Assembly: GCF_018320785.1 (NCBI RefSeq)
Contig: NC_054865.1
Location: 44,786,898-44,850,897, forward strand
Length of the DNA: 64,000 nucleotides
DNA from: Cheilinus undulatus
Lineage: Eukaryota > Chordata > Actinopteri > Labriformes > Labridae
Reading direction: 5' to 3'
Under the pieces are notes generated by a model. The model was not told the origin of the DNA, did no database searches, and saw nothing but the letters and a program-made list of their open reading frames with translations. The position numbers were made by a program, and so were the translations under genes. Positions 46,860-63,200 of the stretch are shown in pieces (the stretch's first letter is position 1; the number at the start of each line of letters is the position of its first letter).

Positions 46860-46975
46860 GTATTGTTGTGAATTTTAGCGCCTCCTCGTGTCCTGTTGAC
46901 GCTGTTACCACCAAGGCTACAACCGAGGACGTCATCAACGCGACGGAAGTTGTTTAGAAAGAAGACGATTCTGGC
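46860..46975 (+). promoter_or_regulatory. psmd14: psmd14 proximal promoter, TATA-less and CpG-containing
   Basis: A short GC- and CpG-richer stretch sits just upstream of the first exon. It contains a CRE-like ACGTCA core (46928-46935) and an ETS-like CGGAAGT (46944-46950), elements common in housekeeping promoters. I see no clear NRF1/NRF2 antioxidant-type element. Assignment is by motif and position only. Confidence 0.45.
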
Positions 46976-47052
46976 TGATTCATTGTAGGCAGTGGGTTCG
47001 ATACGACTACACAGACACACATCCATTAAATTAATCTATTAATTTACTACAG
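46960..47052 (+). other. psmd14: psmd14 non-coding first exon (5'UTR)
   Basis: A good donor (ctacag/gtaagatc) at 47052/47053 pairs with the acceptor before 47742, placing eight untranslated bases before the ATG in exon 2. The left edge is approximate, because the start site cannot be read from sequence. Confidence 0.55.
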
Positions 47053-47749
47053 GTAAGATCATTAACAGCGTTAAAATAGTTAAATGTTTTTTAAAACATG
47101 GAAGCGGATTTAGCGGTAGAAATTAGTGTCGTTAATGATGGAGATGTCAGGCTAAGCATGAGTAAGCTAGTAGCAGTCCGCTAACGCTTTTAGAAATGTT
47201 GATTCTTGTCATTAAATGAAGAAAGGTATTTTGGTTTTTTAAACACTCAAATGTTTAACTCTTTCTACCCCCGAGCGCGATGTTTTGAGTTATTTGTTAG
47301 TTTTTTTGTTGGTATTTTAATGCACTGCTGACTTGAATACGGGCTATTTAGCAAACGGAAGCTAACTAGCGGTTAGGTGCTAATTTCAATATATTTAAGT
47401 AATTCCCCGGTAAATTTTCAAGTTATGTTACAAATACAGCGCCTGTCATTTAACAGCTTTCTTAAGGAGCGTAAAATCATGGAAATGACAACCTCTTCAG
47501 GTGTCTTCTTTCGTCGGAAACAGCTATATATCAGTGGCTTTGTTTGTTGATAAAAGTTCATGTACCGTTCAAGCATCCAAAGATGACCTGACCTAAATGT
47601 CAGCAGCTGAACCAAGTACCAAGTATTTTGGATTTCGGTTAAGTTTTTGTTGAGTTTTTTCAATACATGTCTTGGAATTCTCTGTGGAAAATTAAACAGA
47701 CCACAGACAAAGTAATGACATCCTTGCGCCTGTCTCCACAGATCTTGGT

Positions 47750-51390
<3,641 letters not shown>

Positions 51391-51435
51391 TGGCTCTGTG
51401 TGTATATATTGCAACCCTTGTTTTCTTTTATATAA

Positions 51436-51441
51436 AATAAA
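51436..51441 (+). promoter_or_regulatory. psmd14: psmd14 polyadenylation signal
   Basis: AATAAA 46 nt after the stop codon, followed by a GT-rich stretch near 51470-51480. This implies an unusually short 3'UTR of about 65-75 nt. Confidence 0.8.
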
Positions 51442-51459
51442 TGTATGTATGAAATGGAG

Positions 51460-53950
51460 ACCCTGGCATTGTTGGTACATTATTTTTACCTTGCAAAAAG
51501 CAACTCGCCCATTTCTGACGGAGCAAATTAAGTCTTTTTTTTTCATTTTTACTTAATAGAATCTGATTATTCTCTTCTTTTGACAAATGTTTCAGACAAA
51601 GGCCTTATAGGCTGGGAAATCTATAAGATTTTTTACTCATCTAAGAATAAATGCCACATCAAGATATCTCTTTAGCAATGCATCCACAGTGGCATCTAAT
51701 AACTTGAAAGATTTAAATTCAGCTACAGTAGAAAAATCTGTGAGAGCTAGGAATACCTGGAGCCTTGCTGATGAAAACCTGAAAATGCTTACCTTTGCTG
51801 CAGGTGGCTTGTCATGGTCAAGCAAGCTTTGATTTATCAGGATCCTGACATGCTACAAGTATTTGTTTTGTACCAAACAAAATCCTTGGCAAAAAATGGC
51901 ATTGTCCATTTTATTGCCTTAACACAACCAGATTTTGCAAAAATAAATATTTCTGGATGCATGTAAATTATAAGGTATCATTGTAGGTATATTTCAAAAC
52001 ATATTTGCCATGGTAAATATTTAACTGTTTACTGCCAACACCTCTTGTGATATTGATGTAATACCCCTTCAAACCACTGGATGGTGCAAGAGTCAAGTAA
52101 CACGGAAGCATCTCACGCAGGCTCGATTATTTCGGTTTAGTGGCGTCACTGAAAGATTTTTGTGCAACATTTTATTTCAGTTAAACGTCCAGAATTGGTG
52201 CATCAAAGTTTAATAGACTAAGGGATTTTTTGGCAGCTCTGTGAAGTTTTTAGTAATAGTTGGCAAATCATACTTCATAGAGGGAAATTGCTCTGCCTCT
52301 TCCTCAAAATATAAAAGAACAAACTTAATAATCTCATAAGTGTCCACTGTAAAATCAGACTGCTCCACTTTAGAAGTTCTGCTCACTGACACTGTTGCTG
52401 CTTCATTTCATCGACTCTGTTTCAGAGTTTAAGTTACAATACTTCCTTCTTTAGGTTTTGGCACAAAAATCCATTGAGAGGCAAATGATGAAAGCCTCGT
52501 GACCTGTTGGCCTTTCGTCATCTTAGTTTTGCTGAAGTTTGCATCTCTGATGTACAGTAGACAGACATCAACTTCAGACATGAGTAATCAACTGCTAGGA
52601 CAAACAAAGAGGAGTTTATTTTAAACAGTTTCTGCTGAATTGCAGCTTTGGCATTTTTTCCCTTTTATTAAGTAAAATAAATCAGATGGTAAAAGCATTA
52701 GTTAAAAACAAAACATTTGATCTGCAAATGTGAGGATGACTTTAAATAGAAGATTATTTGAGAAAGCTCATCTGAAGGAAAAGCAGTCCTCCCATCTGAG
52801 ACTTTAAAGAAGCATGTCTAAATCATAAACCGTAGTTTATCCTAAAGTTTTTTTTTTTTTTCCAATGAAAGGAGTCATGTTCTCTAACTTGGAGGTGAAC
52901 CAAACAGCTGATATTCTTATTAGTTAATCACAGTCCAGGAGGAGAAGTCTCCACACCCCAGATCACAGGATGTCGATCAGAAGTGCAGCTCATACTGCAG
53001 TAACCACCAGAACATGAAGCATATGGTCTTTCTCAGTATAAACTAACTGGACAGAGAGTTATGGCAGACATGGGGCCAAGCCATTAAATCGACCTTAAAG
53101 ATCTTTGGGTTACATCATTTTCGGTTCCTGCGAGGGGTCTGTGCAACTCTCAGGGGAAGGACTTGGCTGTCTTTAAGCACATTCTGAAAAATGTGAAATG
53201 TGGAGTTGTCAAATGAAACACCTTTCCTCAGGCCATTTGGGAGACATCAGAGTTGTACTGGGATCAAAGAATGGCCCGAGCATATGCAGTGGGCTGGCTC
53301 TGTTTCTTTTTAAAACCAACACATCAAGACAAAGATTAAAGTTTTAATAGTATTTCTATGTTAAGAGCAGCAAATTAGTAAAATGTTTATATTTGGTTCA
53401 CTTCATAGATGTTAATGATAAAAAAAGAGATTCAACAAAAATACAAAAACATGTAAATAGTTTGATTTATGGTTCAAGCTCCTTTGCCCTTTCTGTAAAG
53501 ATATGATAGAGGGCTTTTACTTTGAAAAGTAACACATCAAAATTTAAGCTTTTGTTTATCTGTCCTTTAACAAAAGAGCTTGAACTTCATTTTTTAGTAT
53601 TGCATTTCCCCAGGTTTTTAATCGACTGGATAATGAGCCATTCTAAATGGCCCATAGTTGGGCAGCCCTTCTGGAACTTGCCCATATTCAGGCTTATCTT
53701 AGTTTTTAGTCATGATTCATTATGTCAGGCTCAATGACTGACCTCAGTTAATTTCCAAGTGACTTAAGCCAAAGCTATTTTAAATAGATGTGCACAAACA
53801 GCACCGGTGGATGCCCCTTTGACCTCCTGTTTTTGGAGAAATGCTGCAAATATGCCTAACGGGAGATACAATATGTAGCTTTTTTTTCAATATCGACTAA
53901 ATGTGCAAGAAAACGTGCGCTTACAGGAGAAACAATGAGATTCAGCCTCT
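51460..53950. other. intergenic downstream of psmd14; no confirmed gene
   Basis: No recognisable gene or repeat family. Two short minus-strand frames (51637-51825 and 52210-52392) have somewhat coding-like composition but no homology I recognise. See findings. Confidence 0.4.
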
Positions 53951-53954
53951 TGAA

Positions 53955-54057
53955 GTGCCTATTAAAAATCACTCCCCTTGGATGTTTTACCTTTTTATTG
54001 ATTTTATAAACCAGTGGCATCAATCCAGAGGGGTGAATACTTTTTCTAGGCACTGCA
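53955..54057. mobile_element. about 100-bp internally deleted Tc1-type element
   Basis: Left end GTGCCTATTAAAAATCACTC and right end GAGGGGTGAATACTTTTTCT then AGGCACT are the two inverted ends of a fish Tc1-type family, brought almost together. TGGATGTTTTACCTTTTTAT remains between them. Confidence 0.65.
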
Positions 54058-55388
54058 GATGCTGCTCTAGTTGCTTAAATGTTTAGTGTTATTTTAAAAT
54101 CCTAAAGTAGGCCTATACGAGGGATACTTTTAATTGCAAGCACACAACAGCTTCTATCATTTACTTCTAATTGCTTTGACATAAATTAATGACAATTTTT
54201 TGGGCTGGTGCCCAACATATGCTATTGGTGCCCCCTCTTTTCACCCCTATCCCAAGAGGCTCAGTAATGAATTCTTTTTTTTTTTTTTACATTTTATAAA
54301 TGTATCAGAGTTTATTATCCTTTTCTTTTTTTGGTAAGCCCTGAAGGCCCAACACATAATAAACTTGCACACACACATGAATTTGTGTACTCACGTGTTA
54401 ACTCCATTTTAGGGGCTGAATCATCACACAGCGTTTTGATTCCAGCCAGCTGAAATCATGGAGACGTATTCAGACATGGTCTATCCTGTTCTAAATGTTA
54501 GCGATGTCTCACTGAGATTATAGGGCCAGATACAACCAGCATGCGGCCTGAACCCAAGCCATGTGATTCAGCAAGAACCAAGAAACAATGTTATCTCCCT
54601 CAGGCCGTGATAAGAGACTTCCCCCTCAGAAAACTTCATTGTAGCGAAAGTCTGAGCCAGCTCTTTTGTTCTCCATGTGAAAGCAAAATAAGGAAAGCCT
54701 TAGCCATGCTTTCATCTCCTTCTACGTCTCATGGCTCATATGTAACAAGTTAACACTTTTTCAGTGATGCTAAAATCCTGGTCAGACATTTTACCTCCTC
54801 TGCAAACATCTACCAACATTTTCTACTCTTCATGGACCTTCAAATGTGAACTAACACATGAACATGCTCCTTTCCAAACCAATGTTTTGCCTCCTTCTAC
54901 CACGAGATGTGGCGAACCACTTCCAAGCGGAAGAGTTAAAGGGGGAGGCTGTAAACATGACAGGGGCTTTAATAAACCCTGATCCTGTTTGGTGTGGTTT
55001 AGGAGGATGGATCACTCCCATGAGACCTCAGCCAAGTACACAACAGTCTACCCCGCCTCAGTCGACAGGAGCCAAATGATGAGGGAGTTAAGGATTTTTT
55101 AGTGTGTTCTAGCACAAACCAAGAGAGAAGAGATGTAAAATGTAAACAACCATAACACAGAGATACAGAAAAGCACATGTTGGAGCTGGAAAATACTTCA
55201 AATGCTTTAAGCTGGTAAAGTATGCTTTCAAAACCTACAGCAAATCATCTTTTAAAAAAACAGTATTTTTGACAATTGAAAACTGCTGCTGATAAAATAC
55301 ATGACGAGCTGTAAGAGATTACATTAGCCATCACTTTACAGTGGCATCTACCTGTCCAGATAGGATATGTTGGGCTGAAAGTAAACTT

Positions 55389-55449
55389 TTTGACCCAAAG
55401 TGTGTGTTGGAAGCGACACACACTTTGGGTCAAAGTGTGTGTTGGAAGC
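55389..55449. repeat. palindrome overlapping a direct repeat
   Basis: 55389-55407 and 55416-55434 are 19-bp inverted arms with an 8-nt loop. 55396-55414 and 55431-55449 are a 19-bp direct repeat. The two structures overlap. Confidence 0.9.
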
Positions 55450-56069
55450 AAACAAAAAAAAAATTGGAAATGCATGTGTTAGGATGTCTCAAAGCATCTC
55501 AAAACCTGCAGCTCCAGGAGGAGCCCCTGGTCAAGAGTGGTCAGTACCTCACAAGTAGTCTAAGGAAGGAAAACTGGTGAATTAGCTGCAGGGTCAAGGG
55601 AGGCCAAGGCTGACTGATGCATGTGGGTGAAGAAGGGTAGCCCTTCAGAGGAGCTACTGTGGGTTAGGGTTAGTGAAAGCACACAGTGCCTTGACAAGTC
55701 AGAGCTCCTATGGCGGTAAACACAATGTTGGACAAGCTCCACTGTAATGCCATGACTTATGCAACACTAGCGTCTTTGCTCTTAGGATGGTAATCAATCG
55801 GTCTACCAGATTTTCACACATTTAATGAGACAGAGGGCTGTGATTGGATGACAGCTTGGGCTTGATCATTGCAGTCTACTGGCTGTGTGAAAGAGTTGTC
55901 TTACATGGGACAATTGGTGTCCTACTGAGGATAATCCATTTTATTAAAAAAAAAAAGGAAAAAGAAATTCCTGGCTGTATTTCACATTCATCTGAAAAAG
56001 CTTCGCATACAAAGCATTTGGAAAGAGCAGAGGGAATCCCCGGAGATTCTCTGAGGTTCAGGTCCAGAC

Positions 56070-57035
56070 AATTGGCTGGCTAATCAACCACAGTAATACC
56101 ATAGTCAGCAAACCAGTTTCTGGTAGTTTTGGCTTCACTGTGGGCAGGTGCCAAGTCCTGCTGGAAAAGGAAATCAGTATCTCCGTAAAGACCCTCAGCA
56201 GATGGAAGCGTGAAGTGCTCTAAAATCTCCTGGTAGATGTCTGACAGCGTTGACTCTGGACTTGATAAAGCACAGTGGACCAACATCAGCGGTTGACATG
56301 ACACCCCAAACCATCACTGATTGTGGAAACAAAAAACACTGGACATTACGCACCTTCAAAATTTAGTTTCATCTGAAAACAAGAATTTTGACCACAACAG
56401 CCCAATCCTTTTTCTCCTTAGCCCAGGTGAGACTCAGATAGTCCATTTTTAGTCCATTTCCTGGACCCATCTGTGTGGTGGCTCTCGATCCACTGACTCT
56501 AGCCTCAGTCTTCTCCTTGTAAAGCTCCCCTAAGTTCTTAAATCTGCTTTGTTTTACCATCTACTAAAGGCTGAGCTCACCACTGAAACTTGTGCTTCTT
56601 TTCTTACCACACTTCTCACTTCCAGTCAACTTTCCATGAAAATGCTTGGATTCAGCTTTTGAGAACGTCCTGTACTTTCAGCAGTGACCTTCTGTGGCTT
56701 ACCCCCTTTGTGGGCATCAGTCTTTGTCTTCTGGACATTTGTCAAGTCAGCAGTTTTCCCTATGATTGTGGTTGTATGTACTGAACCAGTGTGAGAATGA
56801 AGGCTCAGGAAACCTTTACAAATTGGACTTTTTCCACAATATGCTGATATTTTGAGATAGTGGATTTTAGATTTTGGTGAGCTGTAATCATCAAGATTAA
56901 AACCAAAAAGTCTTGAAATGTTTCATTTTTTATAAAAGGACTGTAGAATTTATGGAAATTTATATTTTCTAAGTAAATCACAGGAAAATTGAACATTTAT
57001 ATGATATCCAAACTTATTGAGATGCCTCTGTGTTG
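56070..57035 (-). pseudogene. Tc1-like transposon relic
   Basis: Minus-strand frame 56080-56304 contains DTDFLFQQDLAPAHSEAKTT and NWFADYGITVVD, the second catalytic Asp region of a fish Tc1-type transposase. 56369-56560 adds LTWAKEKKDW. The 56860-57035 end (AATCATCAAGATTAAAACCA... ending TTGAGATGCCTCTG) matches the inverted end of such elements. The region 56600-56800 does not read as this transposase, so the relic may be composite. Confidence 0.7.
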
Positions 57036-57039
57036 TAGT

Positions 57040-60000
57040 ATATTATTGATACTTACAGTATGATATTATTTTTATCTATGGTAGTATAAAAACTATACCA
57101 GGTAGGTTGTTTTGTATCCTTCTCTCGTTGTTTTCATGGTTTGAAGGAATGTGCATACTTGCCTGCATATTGTATGTGAGAAAGTGTATGTCCTGTATTA
57201 CTGCTTGTTCATCTTTCACATGTATGTGACTTTCTGCACATCTGGACCAGCATCCCTTTAGGCTCATAAACACCCACCCAACAACCCAGAAGTGCTTTCA
57301 CACACACTCCATGAAGTGCTTTCCTTTTCCCCTAACTGTTTTTTTTTTTTTTTTACCTTCCCTCCTCTTTCCATTAAATATGACCAGGCAGACTTAATGT
57401 GAAGCATTGGGGCAGTTTAGTGTAATTTAATCTGTCAAACAGCTGCGTTATATCAACTCAGCGCTGCAGTCAGAGTGCCCCAAACCTGCACAGATCAGTC
57501 TCTCAACACATCTGTCCAGCCAAGACATAAACAGATCTACGCTCTCTGTTTGGTTCTGAGCCGGGCTGCAGGGTTTTCCGACAAATAGTGATGTATACAG
57601 GATGTGAAAAATGGTGCTTGCTACTGTTAGAGGGGGCATGGCGTCTGTGTTTGGTGGAATGTGGCCTGTGTTAGTATTTATCTCTGAATCAAACTCAAAA
57701 CCAGACAGGAGACTTGGATCATAGTTTGAACAATCAGTAATAGTCTGCAGAGCAAGCCAGCTATGTAATACAGCCTCACTGAAAGCATGAATGACCGGCA
57801 GAGAGGACAACATAGCCATGCCATGCTACCTCCATCATTCCACTTTGACCAAACTGTTGCTCAGGAATGTTTCCTATATGGATGTTGTTTGCTTTTTCAG
57901 AGGAAAGAATGATAGTAAGTGGATTTACCGGAGCTCTGTGACCAGGCAGATTGTATAAAGTGAATGTAAGACGGTTGATAAAAAACAAACTTAGATTATG
58001 AAATATTTAACCATTTTGTGCTGTTATACTGTAGAAAAATGTTTCTTAATGTTCATGCCAAAAAAAGCATTAAAGCTTGAAACATGAGGGTGTGGTGGTA
58101 CACAAAGGTTAAAAACACCTCCCCAAGAAAACAGAGAACAATTAAAGATTTTTGCATCAACTCACAGAAGTTGGAAAATTTCCCTCAGTCCTTTTCCTCA
58201 ACACAAACAAGTTACAGAGGCCTTTAATGTCCATTGATTGAAGCGGAGTTTGATAACAATAGACCGTTTCCTTTACCAAGAGGGTAAATGTCACAGTGCA
58301 GCTTGTATGTGCATGTTTGCAAGTGTGCAAGTGGGCTGGTCTCTCGTGTTTTTTTTTAGAGCAGGGGCCTGTTGATTCCCACGCATCAGTGCAAAAATAT
58401 TCCATACAAGTTTGCAGCTATACTTCAGCAGAAAAATTATTAATTATCTGTACAATCTGTCCAAAGTTTAGTGTCTCTGCAGTTGCATTCAGAAAGAAAT
58501 GTCTCATCTGGAATAGAAATACATAAAATAACCCCATCAGAACTTTCTTGTCATTAAATGTAAAAATCAAAATTGTAAACACACAATCCAAGAGTTAAAA
58601 CTTCTAAACAAAACTAAAAAAATTGAATTGGATGAGCCTCAGAAACATGAATGACTTGGCTAATTCTAAGAGTCGTATTGTTGTTAAGATCAAAACTGAA
58701 TCTCCAAATTTGTTTCATGTTTTGCTTTGAGTTGTGACTCCCATCAGCATTCTGTGGAACCTGTCAATTAATCTTTGACTTACAGCCCATAACTTTCTCA
58801 TGCTTATACATAGCAGTAATACTGCAACCACAGCATATATTGGATCTACATGAACAAAAGCAGCAAGTTTGTTTCATGGGTACAATTCCAAAATAAAGGA
58901 TAAAAACATTGCATTTGCATTTGCACAGCATTTCCTGCTCTGGTAATCAGCTGGTATGGGCGTCTACTCACTTAAGCTCTGAGCCAATCCCGTTTTGCCA
59001 CAACCTCTCTCGATCCAATCATTCTGCTGTTGTCATATTTCAAAATCTGTACTCCTCCCCTCCGCGGTCAGTCTGTTGTTTCAGAGAGACTGCTGCAACC
59101 CTCCTCCACCCCAGCCACCTCCATTACATCTCATCCAGGTCCTGCTCGTCTGTGCTGTCATCTCATCTTATCCTACTCCTTCCATCACCAGTGTCTAGAC
59201 TTTATGATAAATTATTAATTCATGTTAAGTCTCTCCTGATGAATACAGTGTTGTTTTTGAGTTGTTGAAGAAGATTTTAAAGCATTGATTGTAACAGATA
59301 CATTCAAAAGGCCTGCTTTGCAGAAGCAAACAAAAAAAGTTCATATGCTTATTCACTTTACACATTTCTGCATTATTTTTATGTGGTTATTATTATTTAA
59401 AAATACTTGTAAGCCCTTGCTCTCGTCCACGCTGTTTGCGCTGTGGTTTGAGAGCGCCTTGACAAAATAAAGAACTAACTGTAGGTCATGTGAACTGAAT
59501 CGTGCTCGGCATATGTGTGTCTAAGGTGGCGGTGATGATTGGGAAGCCTTTGTCCTCCGGGTCTTGCCAAACTGTGGTAAACTGCTGATCCCTGGGAAAA
59601 GGAAACTCTGACTAAGACTCCATTTGTTTTCAAGCATGTGCAAAAGAGCTTGGTTTTCTGCAGGGAGGGCCTGCGGCCAAAATTTCAAAGCGGAGAGTCT
59701 ACCATCTTAACTTTTCTTATGATTATGTGAAGTCATCTCTCCCCATGTTACTGCTCCTTGTCTGTGTTATGTAATGAAGCCATATGCTTCTAGTCCACTG
59801 GAGAGAGTCCTGAGCAAATAAGCCGAAGAATTTACCAGAACCTCTTATCTTCTAAACAGAGATAAACAAAGCAGGGAATAGCCTACCCCCCTCAGAGTGT
59901 TTGTTTAAGGTTGGCTTCTTAAACATCAGTGAGACAAATGATTGAAGGGAGTGAGAACACAAAGACCATCCAGGCCGTCCAGAACAATTCATTAAAGCAT

Positions 60001-61260
60001 CTGGGATGATCCACTCCTTCATGTTGTTATCATGAAGCAAGACTTCTGAGAATAATGAGCTCACTTTGACTCCCAGAGAGATGTTTTTGCTCTTTTCTTT
60101 GTCTGTTTGTGTCTTGATGAACACACATGTTTCGCCCGCAGCCTTCGCCTCCATGGTTGTGGTACCATAATGAGACAGTAACACCGAGCCTTGGTGTTGT
60201 GATGATACTCGTTGCCAAGGACATTTCCACTCATCCCCGTAATGTCACTCCGTGGTCTCAGGATGATGATGTCACCGTCCGCAGTTTCCACCACAGCAGA
60301 GAGCCTGCTGAGATGAAGATGAGATGAGTGGGTGTGGTACATGCAGTCAGACCAGCTGCGTTTGCACAGGGACGAGGGTCCAGTGGAACAGGACCACAAA
60401 TGAGAGAGGGGCTGTTTTCACTGGTCTAGTCCTAAGGTACTCACCGTCTGGGCCTGTGTTGTTTAAGTCAATAAGGAACAAAAATTCTCCTACACATGCA
60501 CAAACATGTAGCAGCTCTCCATTTCTCAGTGTATTTACTCTTCCTCTATTCAACCGTAATTACATAACACATTGGCCCTCTCAGAGTGGCTGTAATAAGA
60601 TATAAGTTGTGGTTTGCATACAGGAAATGGGAAAACTGGATAACAATTTTTATATTCCGTGTTATTTCAGCTGGAATTCACAGTTTAAGTTAACTTAGGA
60701 GAGGCTGAATATTATAGAGTAATGTTGGTGGGAAGTGAAGTCAAACTGACTTTCTGGTCTGTCTCCACCTCTTTTTTTTTACTGTAAAGCAGACGGCTGG
60801 AAAAGATATTTCAAATACAATCACTAGAGAAATTACTTTTCTTATATTTCTGCCAGATGGTGTTGTAGAATCAGAGTCAGTGGCTAAGTTGGATAATTAG
60901 AAAAGAAAGGTGTCTTTAATTTTACATAAACCATTCGGAGGAGAAAACTCTCAAGACAACTTTAATTGAGAAAAAGTTAACGACTCTTTAATGTCAAAGT
61001 GAAAACAGATTTCAGCAAAGTAATGTCAATTAAATTAAAAAAATGTCATGTAAAACTGATTTCATAAGTTTTTACTCTTTTAAAGTGACTGAACTAATTC
61101 AGCAGAGGTCAATTAGTGCTAATAGTCTCACAACTAGTGGAATGGAGATTACCTGAGTGCAGTGAATGCATCTCAAGTGATTGTAGTATAAAGTGTCTGG
61201 ACAGTCCAGTCACTGGTTAATCAGTACTCCTGGCTACCATTACACCATGAAGACAAAAGA
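57040..61260. other. intergenic, no gene recognised
   Basis: Holds a T(16-18) run at 57341-57355 and low-complexity stretches. A 123-codon minus frame at 57448-57819 is the only sizeable open frame and is not recognisable (see findings). A pyrimidine-rich patch at 59040-59180 produces overlapping spurious frames. Confidence 0.4.
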
Positions 61261-61269
61261 ACACTCCAG

Positions 61270-61825
61270 GTAAATCAGAGAAAAGTAAGTTAAAAGTGGA
61301 AGAAAGTCCTTTGGTGTGATGAAATCAAAATAGTACTTTTTGGCCATCAGAGAAGACGTTAGGTTTAACACATCATCCTCACTATAGAGCATGGCGGTGG
61401 CAGCGTCATGCTGTGGGGATGCTTCTCAGCAGTCAGCCCTGGAAGGCTTGTAAAGGTAGAGGGGAAAATGAATGCCACAAAATATAGAAAAATCATGGAC
61501 GACAAGTCTGCAAGAGTGCTACGGCTTGGAAGAAGATTTATTTTGCAGCGAGACAATGGCCCAAAGCTGCACAGCAATAGTTTAAAGACAACAAGGTGAA
61601 TGTTCTGGAGTGGCCGAGTCAAAGCCCAGATCTCAATCAATCTAGAATTTGTGGCTTGAATTGAAAAGGACTGTTTGGGCCTGTTCCTGTGCAACCTGAC
61701 AGAGCTTGTACAAGTCTGATTGAGACCTATCCACACAGACTCAGTGATGTGATTGCATCCGAAGGTGCATCTACTAAATACTAACTTGAAGGGGTTGAAT
61801 ATTTTCTGCATTGTTTTTGTCAACA
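61270..61825 (+). pseudogene. Tc1-like transposase pseudogene
   Basis: The plus strand carries degraded Tc1-type transposase: a region around 61385-61470 reads LWGCFSAVSPGRLVKVEGK, and 61530-61600 reads LRLGRRFILQRDNGPKLHS, the second Asp motif. The third motif near 61605-61650 is degraded. The 3' end GGGGTTGAATATTTTCTGCA resembles the inverted terminus seen at 54037. Several frameshifts. Confidence 0.75.
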
Positions 61826-61829
61826 TAGT

Positions 61830-63200
61830 GTATACATTTCAACATTTTTCCCTTGAAATCCAAAAAATGACACTTTTACTTCTTGTTTTTAGGGAAAGTT
61901 ACACAATTTCTTAACAGATTTGGCAACATGACCCCTACTCTGTGGCCTCTCCTCAGAAACCTCCAGACTTCCTCTTTGGTTTAAGACAGTCGTCACGGAT
62001 GCATCTCCACAACAAACACAAACTTTCATAACAACTGTCCATGTCATCGTCACATCTGCAACAGCACAACTTATATATAGATTGTACTGTATACCAACAA
62101 AATACTTCTCTGTCTGGAGGAGCTGCAATCCATTTCTCAACATTCAGTTCAGCTGTAGTTCACCCTGATAGGCTGTATCAGCATAAATATGTTTTCTATA
62201 TAGGCAGGCATTCAGATGTGGTTAATTGCTGATATATCACTTCCTTTACCTGTATGCACACCTCTTGCTACCTGTTGCATAACAGCATTCAGTGAGTCAG
62301 ATGAGCAGCACGTCAACCAGGCCTTTAAATGTGTGAATGTTCAGACATCTCAAGTAACCAGCATGTGGTCTGTCAGTGTCGTCTGCTGTATGTCCTCAGG
62401 GGAGACTGAGCTGTATAATTATAGGTGAAGAGAGAACACATAAACATGCACAAGCACACACATGAAGACTCATAGGCACACAGATGAGGTCATACTTGTG
62501 AGAATCTAGTCTACTGAGCAGGAATCAATAATGCAGGATTAGACTGATCAAACTGAGTTCTACATTTAAATTTGGCTTGAAAATAATCCCAAAGTCAGCC
62601 AAGGTGCACGTGAGGCAGAGGGAGACTCTTGGCAGAAGAGTTTTTTGCCTCTGTTCCTTTTAGATATTTGCGGCTTGAATGTCCTTTGTTACTTTTCCTG
62701 GTAAACACCACACAGATTAGAACATTCACTTACTGGCAAAACTGAGTAATGAAGAAAACAAGTCATACTCTAAAATAATCTGGCTTCGTTAAAAGATAGT
62801 TTTGTTTCCATGAGCATGATGGTGTTTTAATTAGCTTGTAACTCTAATTGCAGTGGTGAGCTACAATTGTGTGCTAACTTAGAGGTTTAACAGGAGAAGC
62901 TCTGGGAAACTCCTTTCACTTCACTCTCAATGTTTTCTCCATCCAGACATGTGTTCTGCTGGGAAGTAATGTAATAAGTTCTGTCAGTGTGCCCGTCCAC
63001 AGACTGTGAGTAATCCTGTCACAGAGTTTCATCCAACCTTGACGGAGCATGTTATTAAACGTAGAACTACTGCTTGGCAGTTGTACACCTCCATGAGGAA
63101 TACTGACAGACGGTGAAAGAACAGTGGTGGGTCAGGGAGAAGGGCTGGAGTGGTTTCTGTGGAAAGGGATGCACATGGGGCCCAATTAACATTCAACCTA
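61830..63200. other. intergenic, no gene recognised
   Basis: No coding homology, strong repeat or RNA gene seen between the Tc1 relic and the terminal tandem array. Confidence 0.4.

Noticed and set aside
46750..47026. Two minus-strand frames over the psmd14 promoter
   Set aside because: They overlap the CpG-rich promoter and first exon antisense, where stop codons are rarer; no homology.
59030..59268. Three overlapping plus-strand frames rich in Ser/Leu/Pro
   Set aside because: They come from a pyrimidine-rich patch open in all three frames, a compositional effect.
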